64,000 nucleotides of DNA. It comes from Micrococcaceae bacterium Sec5.8. Its GTDB lineage: Bacteria > Actinomycetota > Actinomycetes > Actinomycetales > Micrococcaceae. This document shows positions 51,856-61,623 of the stretch, piece by piece (the first letter of the stretch is position 1; every line of letters begins with the position of its first letter). Both the position numbers and the translations under genes were made by a program. The notes under the pieces are model-generated. The model was not told the DNA's origin, did no database searches, and saw only the letters and a list, made by a program, of their open reading frames with translations. The stretch spans positions 496,001 through 560,000 of the forward strand of contig CP143429.1 in the NCBI GenBank assembly GCA_039636775.1, written 5' to 3'.

Positions 51856-51916
51856 ACGCTCCCTCACGTGACGTGAGGGAGCGTTTCGGGTTAAGTCGCA
51901 GAAGGTGAGGGAGCGT
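51856..51916. repeat. Intergenic repeat element with palindrome
   Basis: ACGCTCCCTCACGT (51856-51869) and ACGTGAGGGAGCGT (51871-51884) form a perfect palindrome with one central base. GTGAGGGAGCGT occurs again, directly repeated, at 51905-51916, 32 bp after the second arm. The element fills most of the rlmB-nitrilase gap (51694-51929), which has no gene. Confidence 0.85.
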
Positions 51917-51929
51917 CGTTCCTGCGCGG

Positions 51930-52733
51930 TCAGAACTTGTGGCGGTTGGCGAGGACCGGGAGCTTGGCGCGGGCTTCCTGGACGACGGCCGGATCCAGGT
52001 CCGCGAACAGCAGGCCGGGGGCGGCGTCGAGCTCTTCGAGGACATCACCGAAGGGGGAGACGACCACTGAGTGCCCGACACCGGTGGGCGCAGTCCCCCT
52101 GGTCTCGATGCCCTGGCTGGCCGGGTCCCCCTGGCCGCAGGCGAGGACCACGGTAGTGGAGTCCGCCGCACGGGCACGGGCCAGGAGCTTCCATTGCTCG
52201 GCCTTGCCGGGGCCGGGCCCCCACGAGGCACAGACGATGTTCACGGCGGCGCCGCGGTCCGCGTTTTCGGTGAAGAGGGCAGGGAACCGGATGTCGTAGC
52301 AGGTGGCCAGCCCGAACGTCACGCCGCCGTATTCGAAGGTGACGGGCTCGGCGCCGGCATCGACGGTGTCCGATTCCGCGAAGCCGAACGCGTCAAAGAG
52401 GTGGATCTTGTCGTAGCTGGCCTCGACCCCACGTCCGGTGACCAGGAGGGTGTTGCGTACCTTGGCGCCGTCGTCGGCTGTTCCCGGGGTGAACATGCCC
52501 GCGATGATGACGACGTCCAGGTCAGCGGCGATGGCGCGTACCCGCGATGCCCACGGGCCGTCCAACGGCTCGGCGATCTCCAGCAACGAATGGCCGAACG
52601 AGCGCATCGTGGCCTCCGGAAAGACCACGAGCTCCGCACCGCCGGCTTTGGCCCGCGCCGCGTAGTCCGCCACGAGGGCAAGATTGGCGGCAAGGTCGCG
52701 TCCGGTAATAATTTGAGCAAGTGCAATCCGCAC
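51930..52733 (-). CDS. Nitrilase-family amidohydrolase
   Basis: 267 residues from GTG 52733, with GGGAGG five bases before. The catalytic triad is Glu40 (VVFPEATM), Lys109 (SYDKIHLF) and Cys145 (ATCYDIRFP). The domain and length match the Nit1/2-type amidases, such as deaminated glutathione amidase or omega-amidase. It is cytosolic, a single gene, divergent from glgX with a 117-bp gap. The substrate is not determined. Confidence 0.92.
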   Translation of the reverse strand: MRIALAQIITGRDLAANLALVADYAARAKAGGAELVVFPEATMRSFGHSLLEIAEPLDGPWASRVRAIAADLDVVIIAGMFTPGTADDGAKVRNTLLVTGRGVEASYDKIHLFDAFGFAESDTVDAGAEPVTFEYGGVTFGLATCYDIRFPALFTENADRGAAVNIVCASWGPGPGKAEQWKLLARARAADSTTVVLACGQGDPASQGIETRGTAPTGVGHSVVVSPFGDVLEELDAAPGLLFADLDPAVVQEARAKLPVLANRHKF

Positions 52734-52850
52734 CTTTACCTCCCATGTCGACGCTTGTTAAAGTATGCAACCAGCACTGTGCAAACACTGCGAATCGTCC
52801 GCCCCGAGAATCCGGGAACCATTTGTTTGGTCCCGCTAAACTTTAAGCAA

Positions 52851-54965
52851 ATGGTCACACCCTACATAGACCCAGCCTCCACCGTAGACGCGTCACGGCC
52901 GTTTCCGCGCGGAATCAGCGTTCCAAGCACCGGTTTTCCGGTGACGGACGACCCCCCGGGTGCCGGCGCGAATGTGGCTGTGTACGCGCCCGGCGTAACC
53001 ACCCTGGAGATCGCCTACCAGCCCCCCGGCGGCGCCTGGCAATTGAAAACCCTCCCGAACGTGACCGACGGAGTGCACCACGGCATCGTCGAAGACATGC
53101 CGGCGGGGTCGCGGTACGGCTTCCGCGCCACCCCGGACCACGAAGCCCTTCCGCTGTCCATGCCTGCCCCGGATTTCGACGCCGACGGCGTGCAGCCGTT
53201 GCTGCTGGACCCCTATGGACAGGCCGTGGACGAGCGCCAGGACTTCATCACCAGCGTCCGGATGGACGGCGCCTTCGATTGGGGCACCGACCGCAGCCCC
53301 CGGATCCCGTGGCGCAACACCATCATCTATGAGGCGCACGTCCGGGGCCAGACCAAACTGCACCCCGACGTCCCCGAAGACCTCCAGGGCACCTACGCAG
53401 GGCTGGCGCACCCCGCCATGATCGAGCACCTGATCGCGCTGGGAATCACCGCCGTCCAGCTCCTTCCGGTGCATTTCCACGTGGACGAACCGCACCTGCA
53501 GAATCTCGGCATGACGAACTACTGGGGTTACAACACCGCCGCGTTCTTCGCCCCGCACCCCGGGTACGCCACCGGGGCCGCGCAGGCCGCCGGTGCCCAG
53601 GCCGTCCAGGACGAGTTCAAAGGCATGGTCAAGCTCCTGCATGCCGCAGGACTGGAAGTAATCCTCGACGTCGTCTACAACCACACGGCGGAGGGCGGCA
53701 CGGACGGCCGGACCCTCAGCTTCCGCGGCCTCGGCGAGATGACGTACTACCGCAACGACGGCCACGGCAAATACGTGGACACCACCGGCTGCGGCAACAG
53801 CCTGAATTTCGGTGAGCCCCGTGTCGTCCAGCTGGTGCTGGACTCCCTGCGCTACTGGGTAAATGAGTTCCACATCGACGGCTTCCGCTTCGACCTCGCG
53901 GTGACGCTGGCCCGCAACGCCGCCAACGAGTTCGATCCCCGGCACCCGCTCCTGGTTGCCGTCGGTGCCGACCCGGTGCTGTCCGCCACCAAACTCATCG
54001 CCGAGCCCTGGGACATCGGCTACGGCGGCTGGCAGACCGGCCGCTTCCCGCCCGGCTGGGTCGACTGGAACGACCACTTCCGCGACGCCGTCCGCAGCTT
54101 CTGGCTCGCCGACCGCGCCGCGATCGACGCCGGCGGGCAGGGCAGCTCGGTGGCGCGCCTCGCGGATGCCCTTTCCGGCTCCGCCAGTCTGTTTGAACCT
54201 TCCGGCCGGTCCCGGCTGGCGTCGGTCAACCTCGTCACCGCCCATGACGGGTTCACCCTGGCCGACCTCGTGTCCTACGACCGTAAACACAACGAAGCCA
54301 ACGGCGAACAGAACCGTGACGGCCACGGCGACAACCGCAGCTACAACCACGGCTTCGAAGGACCCACGGAGGACGAGGACATCCTCGCCCGCCGCGCACA
54401 GTCCAGCCGCAACCTCATGGCCTCGCTCATGATCTCCCAGGGCGTCCCCATGATCACCGCCGGCGACGAGATCGGCCGCACCCAGCAGGGCAACAACAAC
54501 GCCTACTGCCAGGACAACCCCATCACCTGGATCGACTGGACCAGCACCCCTGAGTCCCATTCCATGCTGCGCACCACCAAACGCGTGATCCGGCTTCGCA
54601 AGGAGTTCCTCGCCGGGCAACCGCACGACTACCCGACACGGGAAAAGCAGTCCTACTTCCACTGGTTCGACGAGCGCGGCGAGCCCATGGCCGGCGAACG
54701 CTGGCAGGACCCGGGCCACCGGGTAGTGCAGCTCCTGCTCGGCTCCGACGACGGCCACGTCGACGGGCTCGTGGTGGTTAACGGCGGCGCCGCCGACGTC
54801 AAGGTCACACTGCCGCGGCTGAACAAAGCGGAAGGCACCGGTACGCGCCTCTTTGAGCTTCGCCTGACCACGTCCGAGCTTCACGACCGGCGCCAGGGCG
54901 TCCGGGTCGCCGCGGGGGAGCGCGACGTGGTGCAGGCCCAGTCCATCAACATCTACCGCACGTAG
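52851..54965 (+). CDS. glgX: Glycogen debranching enzyme GlgX
   Basis: 704 residues from ATG 52851; a longer open frame upstream overlaps the nitrilase gene and is not credible. It cuts alpha-1,6 branches of glycogen. A CBM48 domain (about 25-135) precedes the GH13 barrel: TNYWGYNTAAFFAPHP, VVYNHTAEGG, nucleophile Asp348 in GFRFDLAVTLAR, acid Glu385 in LIAEPWD, and VTAHDGFTLADL. A beta-sandwich C-terminus follows. Co-localised with glgP, glgE and treS; it faces glgP, which ends 21 bp beyond it on the other strand. Confidence 0.95.
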   Translation: MVTPYIDPASTVDASRPFPRGISVPSTGFPVTDDPPGAGANVAVYAPGVTTLEIAYQPPGGAWQLKTLPNVTDGVHHGIVEDMPAGSRYGFRATPDHEALPLSMPAPDFDADGVQPLLLDPYGQAVDERQDFITSVRMDGAFDWGTDRSPRIPWRNTIIYEAHVRGQTKLHPDVPEDLQGTYAGLAHPAMIEHLIALGITAVQLLPVHFHVDEPHLQNLGMTNYWGYNTAAFFAPHPGYATGAAQAAGAQAVQDEFKGMVKLLHAAGLEVILDVVYNHTAEGGTDGRTLSFRGLGEMTYYRNDGHGKYVDTTGCGNSLNFGEPRVVQLVLDSLRYWVNEFHIDGFRFDLAVTLARNAANEFDPRHPLLVAVGADPVLSATKLIAEPWDIGYGGWQTGRFPPGWVDWNDHFRDAVRSFWLADRAAIDAGGQGSSVARLADALSGSASLFEPSGRSRLASVNLVTAHDGFTLADLVSYDRKHNEANGEQNRDGHGDNRSYNHGFEGPTEDEDILARRAQSSRNLMASLMISQGVPMITAGDEIGRTQQGNNNAYCQDNPITWIDWTSTPESHSMLRTTKRVIRLRKEFLAGQPHDYPTREKQSYFHWFDERGEPMAGERWQDPGHRVVQLLLGSDDGHVDGLVVVNGGAADVKVTLPRLNKAEGTGTRLFELRLTTSELHDRRQGVRVAAGERDVVQAQSINIYRT

Positions 54966-54986
54966 GCGGCGCCGCCGCCCGCGGGC

Positions 54987-57605
54987 CTAGGCGTTGACGA
55001 TCAGGCCCAGTTCCGCCTTCGATGCCAGCCCCGCATGCTTGGGAAGCACCCGGACGGTGTACCCGAAGGAACCCGACCGGTCGATCACCACGGTGCCGCT
55101 GAAAAGGTGCCGTCCCTTGCCGAGGTCCTCCACGGACTTCAGCTCCGCCAGGGTGATGTCGGCGAGTTCATCGCTGTCCACCGCCTTGCCGTAGGCCACC
55201 TCGATGGACACATCGTCCGGGCTGAGCTCGTGGAGGGCGATGTAGGCGTTGACCTGGAGGATGTCGCCGATCTGTGGATCTTCCGAAACGCCCACCGAGT
55301 CGACGTGTTCCACCTGGATCTGCGGCCAGGCGGCCCGGACCCGTGACACCCACGCGGCGAGGGCTTTGGCTTCGGCGAAATGGTGTGCCGAGGCGCGCCG
55401 GCCGGCGACCGCCGCCGGGCGGTACAGCACGTTGACGTAGTCCTTAAGCATGCGGTCCGCGGAAACCGCCGGGCCCAGGTGTGACATGGTGTGCTTGATC
55501 ATCGAGACCCAGTGCGTGGGAACGGCCTGCGGCCCGGGCGCCGAGGGCCCGGCCGCGCCCGCGCGGTCCGACACGGTGAGTCCGTAGAAGCGGGGCGCCA
55601 CCTGCGTCTCCAGCAGCTCGTACAGGGCCGCCGCTTCGATGTCGTCGCGTTCCTCGGGGGACGCGTCGTTGTTGGCGGTGGGAATCGCCCAGCCGTTCTC
55701 GCCGTCGTACATTTCATCCCACCAGCCGTCCAGCACGGAAAGGTTAAGCGAACCGTTGAGGGCCGCTTTCATGCCGGAGGTGCCGCAGGCTTCGAGCGGA
55801 CGCAGCGGATTGTTCAACCAGACATCGCAGCCCGGGAACAGGGTACGTGCCATGGCAATGTCGTAATTGGGCAGGAACGCAATCCGGTGCCGCACCGCCG
55901 GGTCATCGGTGAACCGGACCAGGTCCTGGATCATCTTTTTACCGGCATCGTCGGCCGGGTGCGACTTGCCCGCAATCACCAGCTGGATCGGGTGCGTCTT
56001 GTGCAGCAACAGGGCCTTGAGCCGCTCGGGTTCGCGCAGCATCAGGGTGAGCCGCTTGTAGGTGGGCACCCGCCGGGCGAAGCCGATGGTCAGCACGTCC
56101 GGATCCAGGACCGCATCCGTCCACGCGAGCTCGGCGTCGGCCGCGCCGCGCTTCTTCCAGGCCGCCCGGAGGCGCCGCCGGACGTCCTCCACGAGCGAGA
56201 CCCGCATCTCGCGGCGCAGGGCCCAGACGTCCTCGTCACTGACGTTGTACGTGAGATCCCAGCGGCCCTGCGTCTCGGCGTCCGGGCCAAACTGTTCGCG
56301 GGCCAGTGCGGACACCCGCGGGTCCACCCACGTGGGTACGTGCACGCCGTTGGTGACCGAGGTGATGGGCACCTCGGAGTGGTCGAATCCGGGCCACAGC
56401 GCGGAGAACATGCCGCGGGAGACCACGCCGTGCAGCTTGGCCACGCCATTGGCCCGCTGGGCGAGCCGCAGCCCCATCACGGCCATGTTGAACACAAACG
56501 GATTGCCGTCGGTGTAGTCCTCCCGGCCCAGGTTCAGGATTTTTGCCACCGGAACGTCGGGGGCCAGGCCGGCGTCGAAGAAGTGCTGGATCTGCGACAC
56601 CTCAAAGCGGTCAATGCCGGCGGGGACCGGTGTGTGGGTGGTGAACACGGTGGACGCGCGGCCGGCAGCCAACGCCTCGTCCCAGCTCAACGGCTCCGCC
56701 GCGGCCATCATTTCCTGGATCCGCTCCACCCCCAGGAACCCGGCATGGCCCTCGTTGGTGTGGAAGACCTCCGGGGCAGGGGCCCCGGTGAGCCGCTGGA
56801 ACGCCCGGAGGGCTTTGACCCCGCCCATGCCGAGCAGGAGCTCCTGCTGCAGGCGGTGGTCCCCGCCGCCGCCGTACAGGCGGTCAGTGATGCCGCGGGC
56901 GGCCTCGTCGTTGCCCGGCACGTTCGAGTCCAGCAGCAGCAGCGGCACGCGTCCGACGTCGGCACGCCAGACGTGCGCCAGCAGCCGGCGGCCGTTGGGC
57001 AGCGGCAGCGAGATCTGGAGGGGCTTGCCGGTGCCGTCGTCGGCGGCCTCGCGGAGCAGGGTCAAGGGCAGCCCGTCCGGGTCAAGCACCGGATAGGTTT
57101 CCTGCTGCCACGCGTCGCGGGATAGTGACTGTTTGAAATAGCCGGCCTGGTAGAGCAGCCCGACGCCGATCAGCGGCACGCCGAGGTCCGAGGCAGCCTT
57201 CAGGTGGTCGCCGGCAAGGATACCGAGACCGCCGGAGTACTGCGGCAGCACCTCCGTGATGCCGAATTCGGGGGAGAAGTAGGCGATGCACGCCGGCGCG
57301 TCCGCGCCGAGGCTCTGGTACCAGCGGGGCTGGTCGAGGTACCGGTCAAGGTCCGCGGCCGCGGCATGGACCCGCTTCACCACCTCCAGGTCCGCCGCGA
57401 GCCGCTGCAGTTCCTCCCTGCTGACCAGCCCGAGGAACGACACGGGGTCGTGGTCGCTTTCCGCCCAAATTTTCGGATTCAAGCCCTCGAACAACGCGCG
57501 CGTCGGCCGGTGCCAGGACCACCGAAGGTTGGTGGCCAGCCGGGCCAGCGGCCGGATCGGCTCGGGAAGAACGGTACGGACGGTAAATCTGCGGATTGCC
57601 TTCAC
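54987..57605 (-). CDS. glgP: Alpha-glucan phosphorylase
   Basis: 872 residues from GTG 57605. It releases glucose 1-phosphate from glycogen with phosphate. The N-terminal DUF3417-like domain (about 15-130) has RLATNLRWSWHRPTRALFEG; QYSGGLGILAGDHLKAASDLG, HTNEGHAGFL and the PLP Lys613 in GTSGMKAALNG are conserved, as is DGWWDEMYDGENGWAI. Tandem type of bacterial/archaeal phosphorylase. It lies convergent with glgX and divergent from glgE, with a 142-bp gap that holds no clear operator. Its product could enter glycolysis through a phosphoglucomutase. Confidence 0.95.
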   Translation of the reverse strand: MKAIRRFTVRTVLPEPIRPLARLATNLRWSWHRPTRALFEGLNPKIWAESDHDPVSFLGLVSREELQRLAADLEVVKRVHAAAADLDRYLDQPRWYQSLGADAPACIAYFSPEFGITEVLPQYSGGLGILAGDHLKAASDLGVPLIGVGLLYQAGYFKQSLSRDAWQQETYPVLDPDGLPLTLLREAADDGTGKPLQISLPLPNGRRLLAHVWRADVGRVPLLLLDSNVPGNDEAARGITDRLYGGGGDHRLQQELLLGMGGVKALRAFQRLTGAPAPEVFHTNEGHAGFLGVERIQEMMAAAEPLSWDEALAAGRASTVFTTHTPVPAGIDRFEVSQIQHFFDAGLAPDVPVAKILNLGREDYTDGNPFVFNMAVMGLRLAQRANGVAKLHGVVSRGMFSALWPGFDHSEVPITSVTNGVHVPTWVDPRVSALAREQFGPDAETQGRWDLTYNVSDEDVWALRREMRVSLVEDVRRRLRAAWKKRGAADAELAWTDAVLDPDVLTIGFARRVPTYKRLTLMLREPERLKALLLHKTHPIQLVIAGKSHPADDAGKKMIQDLVRFTDDPAVRHRIAFLPNYDIAMARTLFPGCDVWLNNPLRPLEACGTSGMKAALNGSLNLSVLDGWWDEMYDGENGWAIPTANNDASPEERDDIEAAALYELLETQVAPRFYGLTVSDRAGAAGPSAPGPQAVPTHWVSMIKHTMSHLGPAVSADRMLKDYVNVLYRPAAVAGRRASAHHFAEAKALAAWVSRVRAAWPQIQVEHVDSVGVSEDPQIGDILQVNAYIALHELSPDDVSIEVAYGKAVDSDELADITLAELKSVEDLGKGRHLFSGTVVIDRSGSFGYTVRVLPKHAGLASKAELGLIVNA

Positions 57606-57747
57606 CTGCGAAACACTAACCGAGAACTCGGAGGCTCGGAACCGGTTGAGGTCTCTTTTGCATAAATGACGGTCCGGGTCCCTTAAACAGCCCGGAAAAA
57701 GTGAGCAGCCTTAGCATTCCGGCCGATTTGTCGATAACGTCGAGCCT

Positions 57748-59829
57748 GTGACGACTAACTCGCGAACCAGTGCCGTGTCCAAGCAGAAGCCCAAGGCCCC
57801 GATTATGGAGGGCCTTCGCTTTGGCCGTTTTCCGATTACCGCCGTGCAGCCTGTGGTGGACGGCGGGAAATTTCCTGCCAAAGCCGTTGTGGGCGAAACC
57901 CTGGTGGTAGGTGCCACCGCGTTCCGCGAGGGCCACGACCAGCTCGGCGTCAGCGCCGTCCTGCTCGACCCCCGCGGCAAGGAACGCCAGCGCGTCCGGC
58001 TGGCCCCGGCCCGCGGCGTGCGCGGCCTGGGAACGGACCGCTGGGAAGGCCTTTTGACCCCTGCCGGCACCGGCGCCTGGTCCTTCGTGATTGAGGCCTG
58101 GCACGACCGCTACGGCACGTGGCACCACAACGCCGAAGTCAAAGTGGAAGCCGGCATCGATGTCGAGCTGATGCTCGCCGAGGGCGCCGCGCTGCTCACC
58201 GAAGCGTCCGAGGACCCGTCCCGCCCGTCCGCTGACCGGCGGACGCTGCGGATGGCCGTCGTCGGACTTAACGACGCAGGCAAGAGCGCCGAGGAGCGCC
58301 TCGCCGCCGGCTTCAGCGCGGAGGTGGCTGCCGTCGTCGAACGCCAGCCCATCCGCGAACAGGTCACCATCTCCGAGCAGTACCCCCTCCTGGTCGAGCG
58401 TGAACTCGCCGGCCGCGGAGCCTGGTATGAGTTCTTCCCCCGGTCCGAGGGCGCCGTCCGCAACCACGAAACCGGGGAATGGACCTCCGGCACCTTCCAC
58501 ACTGCCGCGAAGCGCCTTGACGCCGTCGCGGCCATGGGCTTTGACATCATCTACCTGCCGCCCATCCACCCGATCGGCATCCAGCACCGCAAGGGCCCGA
58601 ACAACACCCTGCTGGCCGGACCGCACGATCCGGGTTCACCCTGGGCCATCGGTGCCAAAGAAGGCGGCCACGACGCCATCCATCCGGACCTGGGCACCTT
58701 CGAAGACTTCGACGCCTTCGTGGCACGGGCCGGTGAACTGGGCCTGGAAGTGGCCCTTGACCTTGCACTGCAGGCCGCCCCGGACCACCCCTGGGTGGAA
58801 AGCAACCCCGAGTGGTTCACCACGCGGGTCGACGGCAGCATCGCCTACGCCGAGAACCCGCCGAAGAAGTACCAGGACATCTTTCCGCTGAACTTCGACA
58901 ACGATCCGGCGGGCCTGTCCAACGAGATACTGCGCGTCGTCTTCCTTTGGGTGAGCCACGGCGTCAAAATCTTCCGCGTCGACAACCCGCACACCAAACC
59001 TGTGTGGTTCTGGGAGTGGCTGATCGCCAAGGTCAACAAAAAGCACCCCGACGTCGTCTTCCTCGCCGAGGCCTTCACCCGCCCGGCCATGATGCACGCG
59101 CTCGGACGGGCCGGCTTCCAGCAGTCCTACAGCTACTTCACCTGGCGGAACACCAAGGAAGAGCTGGAGGAGTACTTCCAGGAAGTCAGCCACGAATCCC
59201 CGGCGTACTTCCGGCCCAACTTCTTCGTCAACACCCCCGACATCCTGACCGAATACCTGCAGTACGGCGGCCCGCCCGCGTTCAAGATCCGGGCCGCGCT
59301 GGCTGCCACCGCGAGCCCCATCTGGGGCGTCTATGCCGGCTTCGAACTCTTCGAGCACGTGGCCCGGCCCGGTGCCGAGGAGTACATCGATAACGAGAAG
59401 TTCGAGTACAAGGCCCGGGACTGGGACGCGGCGGCCGAGTCCGGCCGGACGCTGGCCCCGTACCTGACCCGGCTCAACGAGATCCGGCACGCCCATCCGG
59501 CCCTGGGGGACCTGCAGAACCTGACGGTGCACCAGAGCACGGACAACGCCACGGTCGTTTATTCCAAGCACAAGACCCTCCCCGACGGCACCAAGGACAC
59601 CCTGATCGTCGTCGTCAACGTCGATCCGCACGGCATCCGCGAGAGCACGGTGACGCTGGATCTGGCGGCGCTGGAGCTGGACCCGGAGGACCTGACGCAC
59701 AACGGCCGCTTCATGGTGGATGATCTGTTGACCGGTGAGAGCTGGGAATGGGGAGAGTACAACTACGCTCGGCTGGACGCCCATGTCGAGCCAGCGCACA
59801 TTCTTAGCATCCGGAGGCACCACCAGTGA
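57748..59829 (+). CDS. glgE: Alpha-1,4-glucan:maltose-1-phosphate maltosyltransferase
   Basis: 693 residues from GTG 57748; ATG 57805 in frame is the next candidate. It extends alpha-1,4-glucan with maltose 1-phosphate. An N-terminal domain (about 20-135) precedes the GH13_3 barrel with IHPIGIQHRKGPNN, nucleophile Asp412 in FRVDNPHTKP and Glu441 in FLAEAFTRP, which are signature residues of GlgE rather than amylase. C-terminal sheets complete the protein. The stop overlaps the treS start, so the two are translated together. Cytosolic. Confidence 0.96.
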   Translation: MTTNSRTSAVSKQKPKAPIMEGLRFGRFPITAVQPVVDGGKFPAKAVVGETLVVGATAFREGHDQLGVSAVLLDPRGKERQRVRLAPARGVRGLGTDRWEGLLTPAGTGAWSFVIEAWHDRYGTWHHNAEVKVEAGIDVELMLAEGAALLTEASEDPSRPSADRRTLRMAVVGLNDAGKSAEERLAAGFSAEVAAVVERQPIREQVTISEQYPLLVERELAGRGAWYEFFPRSEGAVRNHETGEWTSGTFHTAAKRLDAVAAMGFDIIYLPPIHPIGIQHRKGPNNTLLAGPHDPGSPWAIGAKEGGHDAIHPDLGTFEDFDAFVARAGELGLEVALDLALQAAPDHPWVESNPEWFTTRVDGSIAYAENPPKKYQDIFPLNFDNDPAGLSNEILRVVFLWVSHGVKIFRVDNPHTKPVWFWEWLIAKVNKKHPDVVFLAEAFTRPAMMHALGRAGFQQSYSYFTWRNTKEELEEYFQEVSHESPAYFRPNFFVNTPDILTEYLQYGGPPAFKIRAALAATASPIWGVYAGFELFEHVARPGAEEYIDNEKFEYKARDWDAAAESGRTLAPYLTRLNEIRHAHPALGDLQNLTVHQSTDNATVVYSKHKTLPDGTKDTLIVVVNVDPHGIRESTVTLDLAALELDPEDLTHNGRFMVDDLLTGESWEWGEYNYARLDAHVEPAHILSIRRHHQ

Positions 59830-61622
59830 GTTTCAGCCCGTCAAACCCCAACCAGCACTACAGCTCGAAGGGATCTTATGAGTTGAACGCGCCGGGCCTG
59901 CAGCACGATCCGCACTGGTACCGCAAAGCGGTTTTCTACGAAGTGCTGGTCCGCGGATTTGCCGACGGCAACGGCGACGGCTCCGGGGACTTCCACGGCT
60001 TGATCGAGAAGCTGGATTACCTCCAGTGGCTGGGCGTCGACTGCCTCTGGCTCCCGCCGTTCTTCCAGTCACCGCTGCGCGACGGCGGTTATGACATCTC
60101 GGACTACAACTCCGTGCTCGATGAATTCGGCACCATCAGCGACTTCAAACGGCTCGTCGCCGAGGCCCACGCCCGCGGCGTACGCGTCATCATCGACCTG
60201 CCGCTGAACCACACCTCAGACCAGCACCCGTGGTTCCAGGAATCCCGGAAGGACCCGGACGGCCCCTTCGGCGACTTCTACGTCTGGAGCGACACGGACG
60301 AGAAATACGAAGACGCCCGCATCATCTTCGTGGACACCGAGGAATCCAACTGGACCTTCGACCCGATCCGCCGGCAGTTCTTCTGGCACCGCTTCTTCAG
60401 CCACCAGCCGGACCTGAACTTCGAGAACCCCAAGGTCATCGACGCGCTCTTCGACGTCGTGCGGTTCTGGCTTGACCAGGGCATTGACGGCTTCCGCGCC
60501 GACGCCATCCCCTACCTCTTCGAGGAAGAGGGAACCAACTGCGAAAACCTGCCGCAGACGCACGAGTTCCTCCGCAAGCTGCGCAAAATGGTCGACGAAA
60601 GCTACCCGGGCCGGGTCATCATTGCCGAGGCCAACCAACCTCCCGCCGAAGTCGTCGAGTATTTCGGCACCGAAGAGGAACCGGAATGCCACATGGCCTT
60701 CCACTTCCCGATCATGCCGCGGCTCTACTACGCGCTGCGGGACCAGAAAGCCGCGCCCATCATCGAGACGATGAAGGACACCCCCGCGATTCCCGAAGGC
60801 GCCCAGTGGGGCACCTTCCTGCGCAACCATGACGAGCTGACCCTGGAAATGGTCACCGCGGACGAGCGGGCTGCGATGCTCGGCTGGTATGCGCCGGACC
60901 CGCGGATGCGCGCCAACATCGGCATCCGCCGGCGGCTCGCGCCGCTGCTGGATAATTCCCGGTCCGAGATCGAGCTGATCAACGCCCTGCTGTTGTCCCT
61001 GCCCGGCAGCCCGTTCCTGTACTACGGGGACGAGATCGGCATGGGCGACAACATCTGGCTCGAGGACCGCGACGCCGTCCGCACCCCGATGCAGTGGAAC
61101 CCGGACCGCAACGCCGGGTTCTCCAACGCGGACCCCGGCAAGCTGTACTTGCCGGTCATCCAGTCACTGGTCTACAACTACTCCATGGCCAACGTCGAGG
61201 CCGAAGCGGCCCACTCGGGTTCGCTGCTGCGCTGGACCCGCCAGATCCTCAGCGTCCGGAAGAACCACCCCGCCTTCGGTCTGGGCGGCTTCGAGCACGT
61301 CGAAGCCGACCACGACGTCGTGCTCGCCTACCTCCGCGAGCTGCCGGAAGGCAACGCGGCCGGGGAAGACGGCGAGACTATTCTGTGCGCCTTCAACCTT
61401 TCCCAGCATCCCGTGGCCACCACTTTGCGGGTTCCGAGGTTTGCCGGACGCGGCCTCCGGGACGTGTTCGGCGGCCAGGCGTTCCCGGCGATCTCCGACG
61501 ACGGAACCCTGACACTGACCCTGGGCAGCCACGACTTCTTCTGGCTTCGGATCCGTTCTGCCGCCTCCAACCCGTCATCGCCCTACACCCAGGCCATGCC
61601 GATCCTGTCCATCGAAGGCTGA
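59826..61622 (+). CDS. treS: Trehalose synthase / maltose alpha-glucosyltransferase
   Basis: 598 residues from GTG 59826, which overlaps the glgE stop by four bases. It interconverts trehalose and maltose. The GH13_16 barrel has HWYRKAVFYEVLVRGF, LNHTSDQHPWF, nucleophile Asp226 in GFRADAIPYL, Glu268 in IIAEANQPP and Asp336 in LRNHDELT. The C-terminal beta domain ends HDFFWLRI. Its maltose product is the substrate of the maltokinase domain that starts one base after its stop. In other actinobacteria treS can be fused to maltokinase; here it is not. Confidence 0.96.
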   Translation: MSFSPSNPNQHYSSKGSYELNAPGLQHDPHWYRKAVFYEVLVRGFADGNGDGSGDFHGLIEKLDYLQWLGVDCLWLPPFFQSPLRDGGYDISDYNSVLDEFGTISDFKRLVAEAHARGVRVIIDLPLNHTSDQHPWFQESRKDPDGPFGDFYVWSDTDEKYEDARIIFVDTEESNWTFDPIRRQFFWHRFFSHQPDLNFENPKVIDALFDVVRFWLDQGIDGFRADAIPYLFEEEGTNCENLPQTHEFLRKLRKMVDESYPGRVIIAEANQPPAEVVEYFGTEEEPECHMAFHFPIMPRLYYALRDQKAAPIIETMKDTPAIPEGAQWGTFLRNHDELTLEMVTADERAAMLGWYAPDPRMRANIGIRRRLAPLLDNSRSEIELINALLLSLPGSPFLYYGDEIGMGDNIWLEDRDAVRTPMQWNPDRNAGFSNADPGKLYLPVIQSLVYNYSMANVEAEAAHSGSLLRWTRQILSVRKNHPAFGLGGFEHVEADHDVVLAYLRELPEGNAAGEDGETILCAFNLSQHPVATTLRVPRFAGRGLRDVFGGQAFPAISDDGTLTLTLGSHDFFWLRIRSAASNPSSPYTQAMPILSIEG

Positions 61623-61623
61623 C

